Shown piece by piece: positions 1 to 8,887 of a stretch of 64,000 nucleotides of DNA. A program made the position numbers and the translations under genes. Position 1 is the first letter of the stretch, and every line of letters begins with the position of its first letter. Source of the DNA: Rhodocyclaceae bacterium (lineage in GTDB: Bacteria; Pseudomonadota; Gammaproteobacteria; Burkholderiales; Rhodocyclaceae); the NCBI GenBank assembly GCA_006218025.1, contig VBWA01000001.1, positions 1-64,000 of the forward strand, read 5' to 3'. The notes below the pieces were generated by a model. It was not told the DNA's origin. It was given only the letters and a program-made list of their open reading frames with translations, and did not search any database.

Positions 1-56
1 CCAATCGTCCCCACGTTCACGTGCGGCTTCGTCCGCTCAAATTTCGCTTTCGCCAT
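1..56 (-). CDS. tuf: Elongation factor Tu, N-terminal fragment
   Basis: Partial gene cut by the left edge; only the first 18 codons are visible, reading leftward from the ATG at 56-54. They give MAKAKFERTKPHVNVGTIG, the canonical EF-Tu N-terminus that leads into the G1 loop. EF-Tu delivers aminoacyl-tRNA to the ribosome. It follows tRNA-Tyr, tRNA-Gly and tRNA-Thr on the same strand, an arrangement common upstream of a tuf copy in betaproteobacteria, so the tRNAs and tuf probably share a primary transcript from the promoter near 402-430. Confidence 0.95.
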   Translation of the reverse strand, partial: MAKAKFERTKPHVNVGTI

Positions 57-87
57 GTCGATTACCCCAACAAAAATACACTAGAAA

Positions 88-162
<75 letters not shown>

Positions 163-184
163 TGAAACCGTTCAAAACAAAACC

Positions 185-258
<74 letters not shown>

Positions 259-309
259 CCGCCCTACTTGTCCGCTAACCGCTTAATAAAATCTGTTTCT
301 GCAACCTGC

Positions 310-388
<79 letters not shown>

Positions 389-401
389 AGCTGAACCAAC
401 G

Positions 402-430
402 ATTATCTCCAAATTTGGCAAAACCGTCAA
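402..430 (-). promoter_or_regulatory. Sigma70 promoter of the tRNA-Tyr/Gly/Thr-tuf operon
   Basis: On the minus strand a -35 TTGACG (430-425) is separated by exactly 17 bases from a -10 GATAAT (407-402). The predicted start near 395 lies just upstream of the tRNA-Tyr 5' end at 388. Confidence 0.8.
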
Positions 431-583
431 CGGGTAAAGCAATTTACGCCCCAATGCCCATCCTGACTGTGGCAAGCCCAAGGCCTGAACTGGAATCTCC
501 TGGCCATGCCCTCAAGGAGAAGGGGACCCTCAATTCAGCATGGGCGCGGCGTAGAATTCGCCGACCCCACCCCGGAGACCGCC

Positions 584-1990
584 ATGAACGCCCCCGTCGA
601 CCGACCCCCGCTGCCGCAGGAACTGGCCGCGACGCTCGCCTCCCGTTTCGGATCGCGCTTCTCCGTTGCTGCGGCGGTGCGCCTGCATCACGGCAAGGAT
701 GAATCCTCGCATCCCCCGATGCCGCCGGACGCGGTGGTATTCGCCGAATCCACCGCGGAAGTTGCGGAAATCGTCAGCCTGTGTCACCGCCATCGCACCC
801 CGGTGATCGCGTTTGGTACGGGCACCTCGCTCGAGGGCCATCTGCTGGCGGTGCAGGGAGGAGTCTGCATCGACCTGTCGGCGCTCAACCAGGTCATCGC
901 TGTGCGCCAGGAGGATCTCGACGCCACGGTTCAATGCGGCGTCACGCGCAAGGCCCTCAACGCTGCCCTGAACGGCACCGGGCTGTTCTTCCCGATCGAC
1001 CCGGGCGCGGATGCCAGCCTCGGCGGCATGGCCGCAACCCGCGCTTCCGGCACCAACGCTGTCCGCTACGGCACGATGCGCGAGAACGTGCTCGGCATGA
1101 CCGTGGTGCTGCCCGATGGTCGCATTCTCAAGACCGGCGGCCGCGCCCGCAAATCAGCCGCCGGCTACGACCTGACGCGTCTTATGGTCGGCTCCGAAGG
1201 CACGCTGGGCATCATCACCGAACTGACGGTCAAGCTCTACCCGGTGCCCGAGGCCATTTCCAGCGCCGTCTGCGCCTTTCCGAGCCTGGCGGCCGCGGTC
1301 AAGACAGTAATCCAGACCATCCAGCTCGGCGTCCCGGTGGCACGCATCGAACTGCTGGACAAGCTTGCAATCACCGCCATCAACCGCCACAGCAAGACCA
1401 CGCTGCGCGAAGAACCGACCCTGTTCTTCGAATTCCACGGCTCACCCACCGGCGTCAAGGAGCAGGCCGAGACGGTGCAGGAGATCGCCGCCGAACACGG
1501 CGGGCAGGATTTCGAATGGGCGACGCGCCCCGAGGACCGCAGCCGCCTGTGGCAGGCGCGCCACGATGCGTACTACGCCGGCCTCGGCCTCAAGCCCGGT
1601 TGCCGCGCGCTGACCACTGATGTCTGCGTCCCGATCTCGAAACTGGCCGATTGCATAGCCGAGACCTTCCGCGACCTCGACGAGAACGCGAGCAACCTGG
1701 CCGGGCCGCTGGTCGGCCATGTCGGCGACGGCAATTTCCACATCATGCTTCTGGTCGACGCCGACAATACGGAGGACCTGGCCCGCGCCCAGGGCTTCGC
1801 CTCGCGCCTGGCGCAGCGTGCGATCCGCATGGACGGCACCTGCACCGGCGAACACGGCATCGGCATCGGCAAACAGGCCTACATGACGCTGGAGCATGGC
1901 GACGTCGCGATCGACCTGATGCGTGCGATAAAACGCGCCATCGATCCCGACAACATCCTGAATCCGGGTAAGATTCTGCCGCCGTCCTGA
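584..1990 (+). CDS. FAD-binding oxidase, D-lactate/glycolate dehydrogenase (GlcD/Dld) family
   Basis: A 468-residue flavoprotein expected to oxidise a 2-hydroxyacid such as D-lactate or glycolate to the 2-oxoacid and pass electrons to a quinone, cytochrome or partner protein. The N-terminal half is a PCMH-type FAD-binding domain, with GTGTSLEGH and GADASLGGMAATRASGTNAVRYG as the phosphate- and flavin-binding stretches. The C-terminal half is the FAD-linked oxidase cap with HVGDGNFH (metal/substrate) and GEHGIGIGK. The ATG at 584 was chosen because GGAG lies six bases upstream and family homology begins there; an in-frame upstream ATG (506) lacks both. The next gene, a 2-ketoacid oxidoreductase, starts 84 bases downstream, so 2-hydroxy and 2-oxo acids could be handled together. 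The substrate is not fixed by sequence. Confidence 0.88.
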   Translation: MNAPVDRPPLPQELAATLASRFGSRFSVAAAVRLHHGKDESSHPPMPPDAVVFAESTAEVAEIVSLCHRHRTPVIAFGTGTSLEGHLLAVQGGVCIDLSALNQVIAVRQEDLDATVQCGVTRKALNAALNGTGLFFPIDPGADASLGGMAATRASGTNAVRYGTMRENVLGMTVVLPDGRILKTGGRARKSAAGYDLTRLMVGSEGTLGIITELTVKLYPVPEAISSAVCAFPSLAAAVKTVIQTIQLGVPVARIELLDKLAITAINRHSKTTLREEPTLFFEFHGSPTGVKEQAETVQEIAAEHGGQDFEWATRPEDRSRLWQARHDAYYAGLGLKPGCRALTTDVCVPISKLADCIAETFRDLDENASNLAGPLVGHVGDGNFHIMLLVDADNTEDLARAQGFASRLAQRAIRMDGTCTGEHGIGIGKQAYMTLEHGDVAIDLMRAIKRAIDPDNILNPGKILPPS

Positions 1991-2074
1991 CCGGGGACGG
2001 CAGGCATGATGCGCGGCCCACAAGGCCGCCGCATCTCCGACATCCGACGTCCAACAAGATTCAGGAGCAGCCTC

Positions 2075-5000
2075 ATGAACGCGCCACTGCGCAACATCAC
2101 CCTCGAGGACAAATACGCCCTCAGCCAAGGCCGGGTGTTTCTTACCGGCACCCAAGCCCTCGTTCGTCTGCTGCTGCTGCAACGACAACGCGACGCCCTG
2201 GCCGGACTGAATACCGCCGGCTACGTGTCCGGCTACCGCGGCTCGCCTCTGGGTGGACTCGATCAGGCGCTGTGGAAAGCCAAACAGCATCTCGGCCAGA
2301 ACCAGATCGTGTTCCAGCCCGGCGTCAATGAGGACCTCGCCGCCACTGCGATTTGGGGCACGCAGCAAGTCAATCTGTCGCCCGGCGCCAAGCATGACGG
2401 CGTATTCGGCATGTGGTACGGCAAGGGGCCGGGGGTCGATCGCTGCGGCGACGTCTTCAAGCATGCCAATTCTGCCGGGACATGGAAACACGGCGGCGTA
2501 CTGGCCGTGGCCGGCGACGATCACGCCGCACGTTCATCCACCGTCGCCCACCAGTCGGAGCACGCCCTGAAAGCGGCGATGATGCCGGTGCTGGTGCCGG
2601 CGGGCGTGCAGGACTATCTCGACCTCGGCCTGCATGGCTGGGCCATGAGCCGCTACTCGGGTTGCTGGGTCGGCTTCAAGGCAGTGGCCGATACCGTCGA
2701 ATCGTCGGCCTCGGTGGATATTTCGCCGGACCGCGTGCGGATCGTGCTGCCCACCGACTATGCCCTGCCGACGAACGGCCTCAACATCCGCTGGCCGGAC
2801 GACCGCCTGCTGCAGGAAGCCCGACTGCTCGACCACAAGCTGTATGCCGCGTTGGCCTATTGCCGCGCCAACCGGCTGAACCAGGTCGTGATCGACGCCC
2901 CCAACCCAAGACTGGGCATCATCACCACCGGCAAGTCCTATCTCGACGTGCGCCAGGCCTTCGATGACCTCGGCATCGACGATGCGCTCGCCGCCGAAAT
3001 CGGCATCCGCCTCTACAAGGTCGGCATGGTCTGGCCGCTCGAGTCGGATGGCGTGCGCCGCTTCGCCGAAGGACTGGAAGAAATCCTGGTGGTCGAAGAA
3101 AAGCGCCAGCTGATCGAGTACCAGCTCAAGGAAGAACTCTACAACTGGCGCGAGGACGTGCGCCCGCGCGTGATCGGCAAGTTCGACGAAAAGGGCGAAT
3201 GGGCCCTGCCCAACGGACGCTGGCTGCTGCCCGCTTCCGGCGAGTTGTCGCCGGCACAAATCGCGCGCGTGATCGCCGACCGCATCAGCCGCCACTTCAC
3301 TTCGCCGCGCATCCGCGAACGTCTGGCGGTCATCGAAGCGAAGGAGCGCTCCGCCGCGCCGGTGATCCAGATCGCGCGCACGCCCTATTTCTGCCCGGGC
3401 TGTCCGCACAACACCTCGACCTGCGTACCGGAGGGTTCGCGCGCGCTGGCCGGCATCGGCTGTCATTTCATGGTGCTGTGGATGAACCGGGCCACGACCA
3501 CCTTTTCCCACATGGGCGGCGAAGGCGCGGCCTGGATGGGGCAGGCACCCTTCACCGAGCAGCGCCATGTCTTCGTCAATCTCGGCGATGGCACCTACTT
3601 TCATTCGGGCTCGCTGGCGATACGCGCCGCGGTGGCCTCGGGGGTCAACGCCACTTACAAGATTCTCTACAACGATGCCGTCGCCATGACTGGCGGCCAG
3701 CCGGTGGACGGCAACCTGACGGTGCCGCAGATCGCCCACCAGCTGCACGCGGAAGGCGTGCATCACGTCGTCGTCGTCACCGATGGCACGGCGCGCGCCT
3801 ATGGCCACCCCGATCTGCCGCACGGCGTGCCGATCCGCCATCGCGACGAGCTCGACACCATTCAGCGCGAGATGCGCGAATGCTCCGGCGTCTCAGCCAT
3901 CATCTACGACCAGACCTGCGCCGCCGAAAAGCGCCGCCGCCGCAAGCGCGGCAAGATGATCGATCCGCCGCGCCGGCTGTTCATCAACGAGGCCGTCTGC
4001 GAAGGCTGCGGCGACTGCGGCGTGCAATCCAACTGCCTCGCCGTGGTACCGGTGGAAACCGAATTCGGCCGCAAGCGCGCGATCGACCAGTCCGCATGCA
4101 ACAAGGACTACTCCTGCGAGAAGGGCTTCTGCCCGAGTTTCGTTTCGGTGCTCGGCGGCGGCGTCAAGAAGGGCCGCGGCCTCGCGGGTTCAGATACCGG
4201 CAGCGATTCATTCGGCGTGCCGCCAGCGCCGACTCCTGCGTCAACCACCAAGCCCTACGGCATCCTGATCACCGGCGTCGGCGGCACCGGCGTGGTCACC
4301 ATCGGCGCCTTGATCGGCATGGCGGCGCACATCGACGGCAAGGGTGTCACCGTGCTCGACATGACCGGGCTCGCGCAGAAAGGCGGCGCGGTGTTTTCCC
4401 ATGTGCGCATCTGCGACGATCCGGAAGCGATTCATGCCGTGCGAGTGGCGACCGGCGAAGCCGACGCCGTGATCGGCGGCGATGTCATCGTCACGGCGTC
4501 ACCCGACGCACTGACGCGGATGCAGACCGGCCGCACGCGCGTGGTGGTGAATTGCGCGGAGACGCCGACAGCAGATTTCACGCGCAATCCGGACTGGCAG
4601 TTTCCGCTGGCGCGCATGCAGGCCGTGGTCAGCGAAACCGTCGGCAGCGGCGCGGCGCATTTCGTCGATGCCTCGGACCTTGCGTTGCGTCTGCTGGGGG
4701 ATTCGATCGCCAGCAACCTGTTCCTGCTCGGCTACGCCTGGCAACAGGGCTCGGTGCCGGTCTCCGCGGAGGCCATCGATCGCGCCATCGAACTCAACGG
4801 CACCGCCGTCGCCATGAGTCGCGCTGCGTTTCTCTGGGGCCGCCGAGCGGCACACGATCCGGCGGCGGTTGCGGCCTATGCCCGGCCGACAATCGCCGTA
4901 CCGCCGGCGCCGACTCTCGACGAAGTGATCGCGAAGCGCGCGAACTTTCTCACCGACTATCAGGATGCCGCCTACGCAGAGCGCTATCGGACTCAAGTGG

Positions 5001-5542
5001 AAAAGATCCGCGCCGCGGAAGCTGCGATCAATTCATCGCAACTGACCGAAGCCGTGGCGCACAACCTGTTCAAGCTGATGGCGATCAAGGACGAATACGA
5101 GGTGGCGCGGCTTTACGCCGAAACCGACTTCCTGCAAAGGATCGGCGAGCGCTTCGAAGGCGATTACACGCTGCAGTTCCATCTGGCGCCGCCCTTGCTG
5201 GCCCGCCCCGATCCGACGACCGGCAAGGTGAAGAAAATGGCCTTCGGCCCGTGGATGCTCACGGCATTCAAGTGGCTGGCGAAGGCCCGCGGCTATCGGG
5301 GGTCGCGCTGGGATGTCTTTGGCCGCAGCGAAGAGCGGCGACTGGAGCGGGCTTTGCTGGCCGGCTATGAAGCCGACCTCGCCGCGCTGCCGGCGAAGCT
5401 GGAACGCACAAACCTGGGCGATGCCATTGCGCTGGCCAGTCTGCCGGAAATGATCCGCGGCTTCGGACACGTAAAGCGGCGCAGCATTGATGCCGCAGCG
5501 CCCGAACGCGAAGCCTTGCGCGGCAGGCTCGGCCTGATTTGA
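2075..5542 (+). CDS. Fused indolepyruvate ferredoxin oxidoreductase (IorA-IorB type)
   Basis: An 1155-residue fusion of the alpha and gamma parts of a 2-oxoacid:acceptor oxidoreductase that decarboxylates aryl pyruvates (indolepyruvate, phenylpyruvate) to aryl-acetyl-CoA using TPP and FeS clusters. The N-terminal pyrimidine-binding region starts YALSQGRVFLTGTQALVRL. The TPP domain contains CPGCPHNTSTC and NLGDGTYFHSG. A 4Fe-4S site follows near residue 641 (CEGCGDCGVQSNC), with more cysteines in CEKGFCPSF. The gamma domain begins ILITGVGGTGVVTIG. The start has AGGAG seven bases upstream. Two copies of the 24-bp dispersed repeat lie inside it, giving VPPAPTPAS near residue 715 in the inter-domain linker and VPPAPTLDE near 941. 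The fused form is typical of aerobic proteobacteria. Its product fits the aromatic-acid CoA ligase encoded further on. Confidence 0.92.
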   Translation: MNAPLRNITLEDKYALSQGRVFLTGTQALVRLLLLQRQRDALAGLNTAGYVSGYRGSPLGGLDQALWKAKQHLGQNQIVFQPGVNEDLAATAIWGTQQVNLSPGAKHDGVFGMWYGKGPGVDRCGDVFKHANSAGTWKHGGVLAVAGDDHAARSSTVAHQSEHALKAAMMPVLVPAGVQDYLDLGLHGWAMSRYSGCWVGFKAVADTVESSASVDISPDRVRIVLPTDYALPTNGLNIRWPDDRLLQEARLLDHKLYAALAYCRANRLNQVVIDAPNPRLGIITTGKSYLDVRQAFDDLGIDDALAAEIGIRLYKVGMVWPLESDGVRRFAEGLEEILVVEEKRQLIEYQLKEELYNWREDVRPRVIGKFDEKGEWALPNGRWLLPASGELSPAQIARVIADRISRHFTSPRIRERLAVIEAKERSAAPVIQIARTPYFCPGCPHNTSTCVPEGSRALAGIGCHFMVLWMNRATTTFSHMGGEGAAWMGQAPFTEQRHVFVNLGDGTYFHSGSLAIRAAVASGVNATYKILYNDAVAMTGGQPVDGNLTVPQIAHQLHAEGVHHVVVVTDGTARAYGHPDLPHGVPIRHRDELDTIQREMRECSGVSAIIYDQTCAAEKRRRRKRGKMIDPPRRLFINEAVCEGCGDCGVQSNCLAVVPVETEFGRKRAIDQSACNKDYSCEKGFCPSFVSVLGGGVKKGRGLAGSDTGSDSFGVPPAPTPASTTKPYGILITGVGGTGVVTIGALIGMAAHIDGKGVTVLDMTGLAQKGGAVFSHVRICDDPEAIHAVRVATGEADAVIGGDVIVTASPDALTRMQTGRTRVVVNCAETPTADFTRNPDWQFPLARMQAVVSETVGSGAAHFVDASDLALRLLGDSIASNLFLLGYAWQQGSVPVSAEAIDRAIELNGTAVAMSRAAFLWGRRAAHDPAAVAAYARPTIAVPPAPTLDEVIAKRANFLTDYQDAAYAERYRTQVEKIRAAEAAINSSQLTEAVAHNLFKLMAIKDEYEVARLYAETDFLQRIGERFEGDYTLQFHLAPPLLARPDPTTGKVKKMAFGPWMLTAFKWLAKARGYRGSRWDVFGRSEERRLERALLAGYEADLAALPAKLERTNLGDAIALASLPEMIRGFGHVKRRSIDAAAPEREALRGRLGLI
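4213..4236 (-). repeat. 24-bp dispersed repeat, copy 1
   Basis: Reverse-orientation copy inside the fused oxidoreductase gene. It encodes the linker peptide VPPAPTP and matches the family core GCCAGCGCCGACT exactly. Confidence 0.8.
4894..4917 (-). repeat. 24-bp dispersed repeat, copy 2
   Basis: Second copy in the same gene and orientation, 681 bases after copy 1 and in the same reading frame (VPPAPTL). It differs from the consensus at two bases. Confidence 0.8.
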
Positions 5543-5544
5543 TC

Positions 5545-5556
5545 GGGGGGGGGGGG
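5545..5556. repeat. G12 homopolymer
   Basis: Twelve consecutive G residues in the 26-base gap between two convergent genes, two bases after the oxidoreductase stop codon. It may be a real slippage-prone tract or an unresolved read length. Confidence 0.9.
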
Positions 5557-5559
5557 CGG

Positions 5560-5580
5560 CGCCGGACCTCAGTTCCGGCG
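5560..5580. terminator. Hairpin between convergent genes
   Basis: Perfect 7-bp inverted repeat CGCCGGA-N7-TCCGGCG. It spans the stop codon of the minus-strand regulator, which is the usual place for a shared terminator, but there is no T-run on either side. Confidence 0.4.
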
Positions 5581-6210
5581 CGGCTTGCGACTCGCCATCA
5601 GGGCGGCTTCCGAGCGGTTGCTGACGCCCATGGCCTTCATGATCGCCGAAACGTGAATCTTGACCGTACCCTCGGTCAAGCCGAGCAACTCGCCAATCTG
5701 ACGGTTGCTGCGCCCTTCAGCCAGGAGTTCCAGTACGCGCGCCTGGGCAGCGGTCAAACCGAAGCGCTGCGCCAGCGACTTGTTTTCGCCGTGCGCGATC
5801 TCGCTGCGATTCGTCAGCTCGCGCAGCTTGGGCGGCAGATAGATTTCGCCGGAGAGCACCGCGCGCAGGGCCTCGAGCAGCTCGCCGCTCGACCCCGACT
5901 TGGAAACAAACCCCGAAGCACCCGCCTTCATCACGCGGGATACGGTATCGGCATCGTCCAGCGCCGACAGGATCACCACCGGAACCGTCGGAAAGCGCCG
6001 TCTTACCACCGGCAGGAAGGTCTGACCCTTGGTTCCGGGCAGCATCAGGTCGAGAATCATCATGTCGATGTCCTGATTCTCCAGCACGCCGATCGCCTCG
6101 TTGGCATCGGGCACGCCGATGGTCTGGGTTTCGGAGCCAAGATTCTTCAGCGTCGCGAGCAAGCCTTCGCGCACCAGGGCATGATCTTCCACCACCAATA
6201 GTCTGAGCAT
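5569..6210 (-). CDS. NarL/FixJ-type response regulator
   Basis: A 213-residue two-component response regulator. The receiver domain (about residues 1-120) has the acidic pair ED at 8-9, the phospho-acceptor Asp54 in MILDLMLPG, and a conserved Lys in VSKSGSSGEL. The C-terminal LuxR-type helix-turn-helix (about 145-205) carries LTAAQARVLELLAEGRSNRQIGELLGLTEGTVKIHVSAI, here recognised from its pattern LT..Q..VL..L..G.SN..IA. The ATG at 6210 fits homologues and has GGGGA upstream; a GTG ten codons earlier (6240) is the alternative. No histidine kinase lies beside it, so it is an orphan here. It is divergent from phaM across 106 bases. Its target cannot be deduced. Confidence 0.88.
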   Translation of the reverse strand: MLRLLVVEDHALVREGLLATLKNLGSETQTIGVPDANEAIGVLENQDIDMMILDLMLPGTKGQTFLPVVRRRFPTVPVVILSALDDADTVSRVMKAGASGFVSKSGSSGELLEALRAVLSGEIYLPPKLRELTNRSEIAHGENKSLAQRFGLTAAQARVLELLAEGRSNRQIGELLGLTEGTVKIHVSAIMKAMGVSNRSEAALMASRKPRRN

Positions 6211-6316
6211 CGCTTTCCCCTGCAGGCCGGATTTGGACACGAATATGACAAAGGGCAGTTTAGCGCGGAAGCCGGCGCTGCGGTAAGATCATCCGACTTT
6301 CGAGGGAGCAACCGCC

Positions 6317-6715
6317 ATGAGCACAACGCCGTCCGATCCGATGGAGTTCCTGAAGTCCCTGTGGGGCAAGACCGGAATGCCGCTGCCGGGCCTGGTCACG
6401 CCGACGCTCGACACCAACGAACTGGACAAGCGCATCACCGATCTGAAGGCGGTCGAGGGCTGGCTCAAGACCAATCTCGGCATGCTGCAAATGACCATTC
6501 AGGGGCTGGAGATGCAGCGCGCAACGCTGTCGGCATTCCAGGCCATGAGCCAGTCGGCGGGCAGTCAGGACGCCAACGCCAATCCCTTCGCCAACCCGGC
6601 GCTGTGGCCCTGGAACTTCATGCAGGGCACCGGCCAGCCCGCTGATGCTGATGCTGCAAGCACGCCCGCTGCGGCAGAGCAGGCGCCGCCCAAAGCGAAC
6701 GGCAAAACCAAGTAG
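6317..6715 (+). CDS. phaM: Polyhydroxyalkanoate granule-associated protein PhaM
   Basis: A 132-residue protein of the PhaM family. These proteins bind PHA granules and activate PHA synthase (PhaC), and in Ralstonia they tether granules to DNA. The diagnostic N-terminal block is present: FLKSLWGKTGMPLPGLVTP, then LDTNELDKRITDLKAVEGWL, then a helix MLQMTIQGLEMQRATL. The C-terminus is Ala/Pro/Gln-rich and ends KANGKTK, a short basic tail like the DNA-binding tail described for the family but with few lysines. Transcription is rightward, and a TAAGAT -10-like element sits just upstream. It implies that the organism stores PHA; no phaC or phaZ is in this window. Confidence 0.85.
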   Translation: MSTTPSDPMEFLKSLWGKTGMPLPGLVTPTLDTNELDKRITDLKAVEGWLKTNLGMLQMTIQGLEMQRATLSAFQAMSQSAGSQDANANPFANPALWPWNFMQGTGQPADADAASTPAAAEQAPPKANGKTK

Positions 6716-6753
6716 CGCTTTGCGCGCCGGGAATTCCGCTTCGCGGGCCGGCG

Positions 6754-7674
6754 TCAGCGTACGGCCAGCCAGAAGGGCAGGCTCAGCATCCCGAGCACCG
6801 TGCCGACCGAAATCAGCCAGGCGACGCGGGCACCGTCGCCGCCCATGCGCTGGGCCAGGATGTAGGCGGAACTGGCGGTCGGCAGCGCCGAAAACACCAG
6901 CGCCACATCGGCATAGACGCCGGTCAGTCCTACCCAGCGGATCAATCCCAAGGTCGCCAGCGGTAGCGCAACGAGTTTCACCGCGAGCAGATAGATTGCA
7001 GCCGCCGTCCCGCCAGCGCCGACTTTCGTGTTGCCGGTGCGCAGCCCGGCTCCCACTGCCAGCAGGCCCAGCGCAATCGCGGCTTCGCCGAGACGGCCGA
7101 GGAACTGCAGCAAGGGCTCGGGCGGCTGGAAGCCGGCCACGTTCGCCGTGACGCCGGCCACCGTGGCGATGATCAGCGGATTCCGCGCCAGTTCGCGCCA
7201 GACGCTTGCATCGCCGTGGCGCGCCAGCATCCATACCGCCGCCATATTGGCCGGCGGCACCATGACGCCGACGACGATGGCCATCGCCGCGATGCCCGGG
7301 ACGCCGTAGAGCTTGCCCGCCACGGCGAGGCCGATGTAAGAGTTGAAGCGGAAGGCGCACTGGTATTGCGAGGCGAAGGACATCGGCGTCAGGCGGAAGA
7401 ATTTCGCCCCGTAGCCCAGCACGATGCCGGTGGCCATGGCCCCCATGGCCACCGCCAGCAGGGGACCGGCCGCAGCCCAGTCGATGCGCGTCTTCACCAG
7501 CCCGTTGAACAGCAGGGCCGGAAAGAGGACGAAGTAGATCAGCTTTTCGAGACCGCTCCAGAAATGATCGCCCAGATGCAGCACGCGGCGCAGGCCGCTT
7601 CCCAGCAGGATCAGGGCGAAGTCGGGAAGAAGGGCGAGGGCCGGGGCGAGCGTCGGGTTGAGCGGAAGGAACAC
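6754..7674 (-). CDS. AEC (auxin efflux carrier) family permease
   Basis: A 306-residue integral membrane protein with about ten hydrophobic helices, ending near FWLAVR. The AEC/MdcF family exports or imports organic anions such as malonate or malate. Family features include an Asn/Pro-broken helix region (PLLQFLGRLGEAAIALGLLAVGAGL) and the C-terminal SALPTASSAYILAQRMGG. The start is a GTG at 7674, four bases past the CoA-transferase stop, so it is translated as the last gene of a long minus-strand operon. One 24-bp dispersed repeat is embedded in frame and encodes TKVGAGGTAAAI, at a cytoplasmic or loop position before a helix. A role in moving an organic acid handled by the operon is likely but not proved. 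Confidence 0.85.
   Translation of the reverse strand: MFLPLNPTLAPALALLPDFALILLGSGLRRVLHLGDHFWSGLEKLIYFVLFPALLFNGLVKTRIDWAAAGPLLAVAMGAMATGIVLGYGAKFFRLTPMSFASQYQCAFRFNSYIGLAVAGKLYGVPGIAAMAIVVGVMVPPANMAAVWMLARHGDASVWRELARNPLIIATVAGVTANVAGFQPPEPLLQFLGRLGEAAIALGLLAVGAGLRTGNTKVGAGGTAAAIYLLAVKLVALPLATLGLIRWVGLTGVYADVALVFSALPTASSAYILAQRMGGDGARVAWLISVGTVLGMLSLPFWLAVR
7003..7026 (-). repeat. 24-bp dispersed repeat, copy 3 (matches consensus)
   Basis: This copy equals the family consensus at every position. On the gene strand it encodes KVGAGGTA inside the AEC permease. Confidence 0.85.
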
Positions 7675-7678
7675 GCCG

Positions 7679-8887
7679 CTAAATTACTCCGGAATCGCGC
7701 AAGCGTGCAATCTCGGCCTCGGTGTAGCCCGCGGCCTTCAGCACGGCTTCGCTGTCGGCGCCCGCGGCCGGCGCCGGACTGGCGGCAGCCCAGGGCCAGG
7801 CGGAGAGTTTGAAGGGCGGCGCGAACTGCCTGGTGCCGCCGACCTCGACCACCATCTCGCGGGCAAGCATTTGCGGATGCCTGATCGCCTCGTCCATGCG
7901 CAGAATCGGTGTGACGCAGCAGTCGGCGGCAGCGAAAACGGGTTCCCAATCGGCGAGCGGCCGGGCAGCAAGCACGGCGGCCAACTCGCCTTTCACGCGT
8001 CGGCCTTCGCTGCCCATGGCCAGGCCGAAAGGCGCCAGATCGGGCCGCTCGATCGCGGCGCAAAGGGCCTGCCAGAACTTCGGCTCCAGGGCGCCGACGG
8101 CAAGGTAACGATCGTCCGCGGTGCGATAGACGCCGTAGCAGGGCACGCCGCCGGTCAGCAGATCGGCGCCGCGCGGCATCGGCTGTCCGAACACCTGAGT
8201 GGTGACCAGCGGAAAGATGGTGTGGGCCAGCACGGCATCGGTCATCGCCACATCGACATGGCTGCCCAGCCCCGTCGCCTTGGCGCCGATCACCGCAGCG
8301 AGAACCCCAAGCAAGGGAGTAAGCGCTCCCCCCAGCAGATCACCGATCTGCAGGTTGGGAATTGCCGGTGGCCCACTGGTGGTGCCGTCGTGGCTGCCGA
8401 TCTGATCGAGCAGCCCGGCGGTGGCCAGATAGTTGATGTCGTGGCCGGCCAGTTCCGCCCAGGGGCCGGTCTGTCCGTAGCCGGTGATGGCGCAATAGAC
8501 AATGCGCGGATTGACCGCCCGCACCGTTTCGTAGCCGATGCCGAGTTTGTCCACCACGCCGGGGCGAAAGCTCTCGAAGATCACGTCGGCATCCGCGGCC
8601 AGACGCATGAAGGCCTCGACGCCGGCGGCCTGCTTCAAATCCAGGCGCAGGCTCTTCTTGTTGCGATTGACCATGCGGAAGAACAGGCTATCGCCAGCAG
8701 CACCTTTGCCGCCGGCCGTGCGTTCGCCCGGACCCATGGCGCGGGCATAGTCACCGGCGCCGGTGTCTTCGATCTTGATCACCTCGGCCCCGAGATCCGC
8801 CAGATGCATGGTTGCCACCGGGCCCGGCAGCAACCGTGTCAGATCGAGGATACGCAGACCGGCAAGAGGTCCGCGTGCTTCAGTCAT
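7679..8887 (-). CDS. CaiB/BaiF family CoA-transferase
   Basis: A 402-residue class III CoA-transferase that moves CoA between a donor acyl-CoA and a carboxylic acid, typically succinyl-CoA and an aromatic or carnitine-like acid. The sequence opens with GPLAGLRILDLTRLLPGP and contains LADLGAEVIKIED, NRNKKSLRLDLK, and a GYGQTGPWA motif characteristic of the family. The ATG at 8887 overlaps the stop of the upstream ligase gene by eight bases (ATGACTGA), which indicates translational coupling. The neighbours (acid-CoA ligase, Liv transporter, acyl-CoA synthetase) suggest CoA activation of an imported acid. The real donor and acceptor are unknown. Confidence 0.88.
   Translation of the reverse strand: MTEARGPLAGLRILDLTRLLPGPVATMHLADLGAEVIKIEDTGAGDYARAMGPGERTAGGKGAAGDSLFFRMVNRNKKSLRLDLKQAAGVEAFMRLAADADVIFESFRPGVVDKLGIGYETVRAVNPRIVYCAITGYGQTGPWAELAGHDINYLATAGLLDQIGSHDGTTSGPPAIPNLQIGDLLGGALTPLLGVLAAVIGAKATGLGSHVDVAMTDAVLAHTIFPLVTTQVFGQPMPRGADLLTGGVPCYGVYRTADDRYLAVGALEPKFWQALCAAIERPDLAPFGLAMGSEGRRVKGELAAVLAARPLADWEPVFAAADCCVTPILRMDEAIRHPQMLAREMVVEVGGTRQFAPPFKLSAWPWAAASPAPAAGADSEAVLKAAGYTEAEIARLRDSGVI

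Noticed and set aside
3199-5370. Long plus-strand open frame of ~720 codons inside the fused oxidoreductase gene
   Set aside because: Arg/Pro/Ala-rich frame-shifted shadow typical of high-GC coding DNA, with no motifs.
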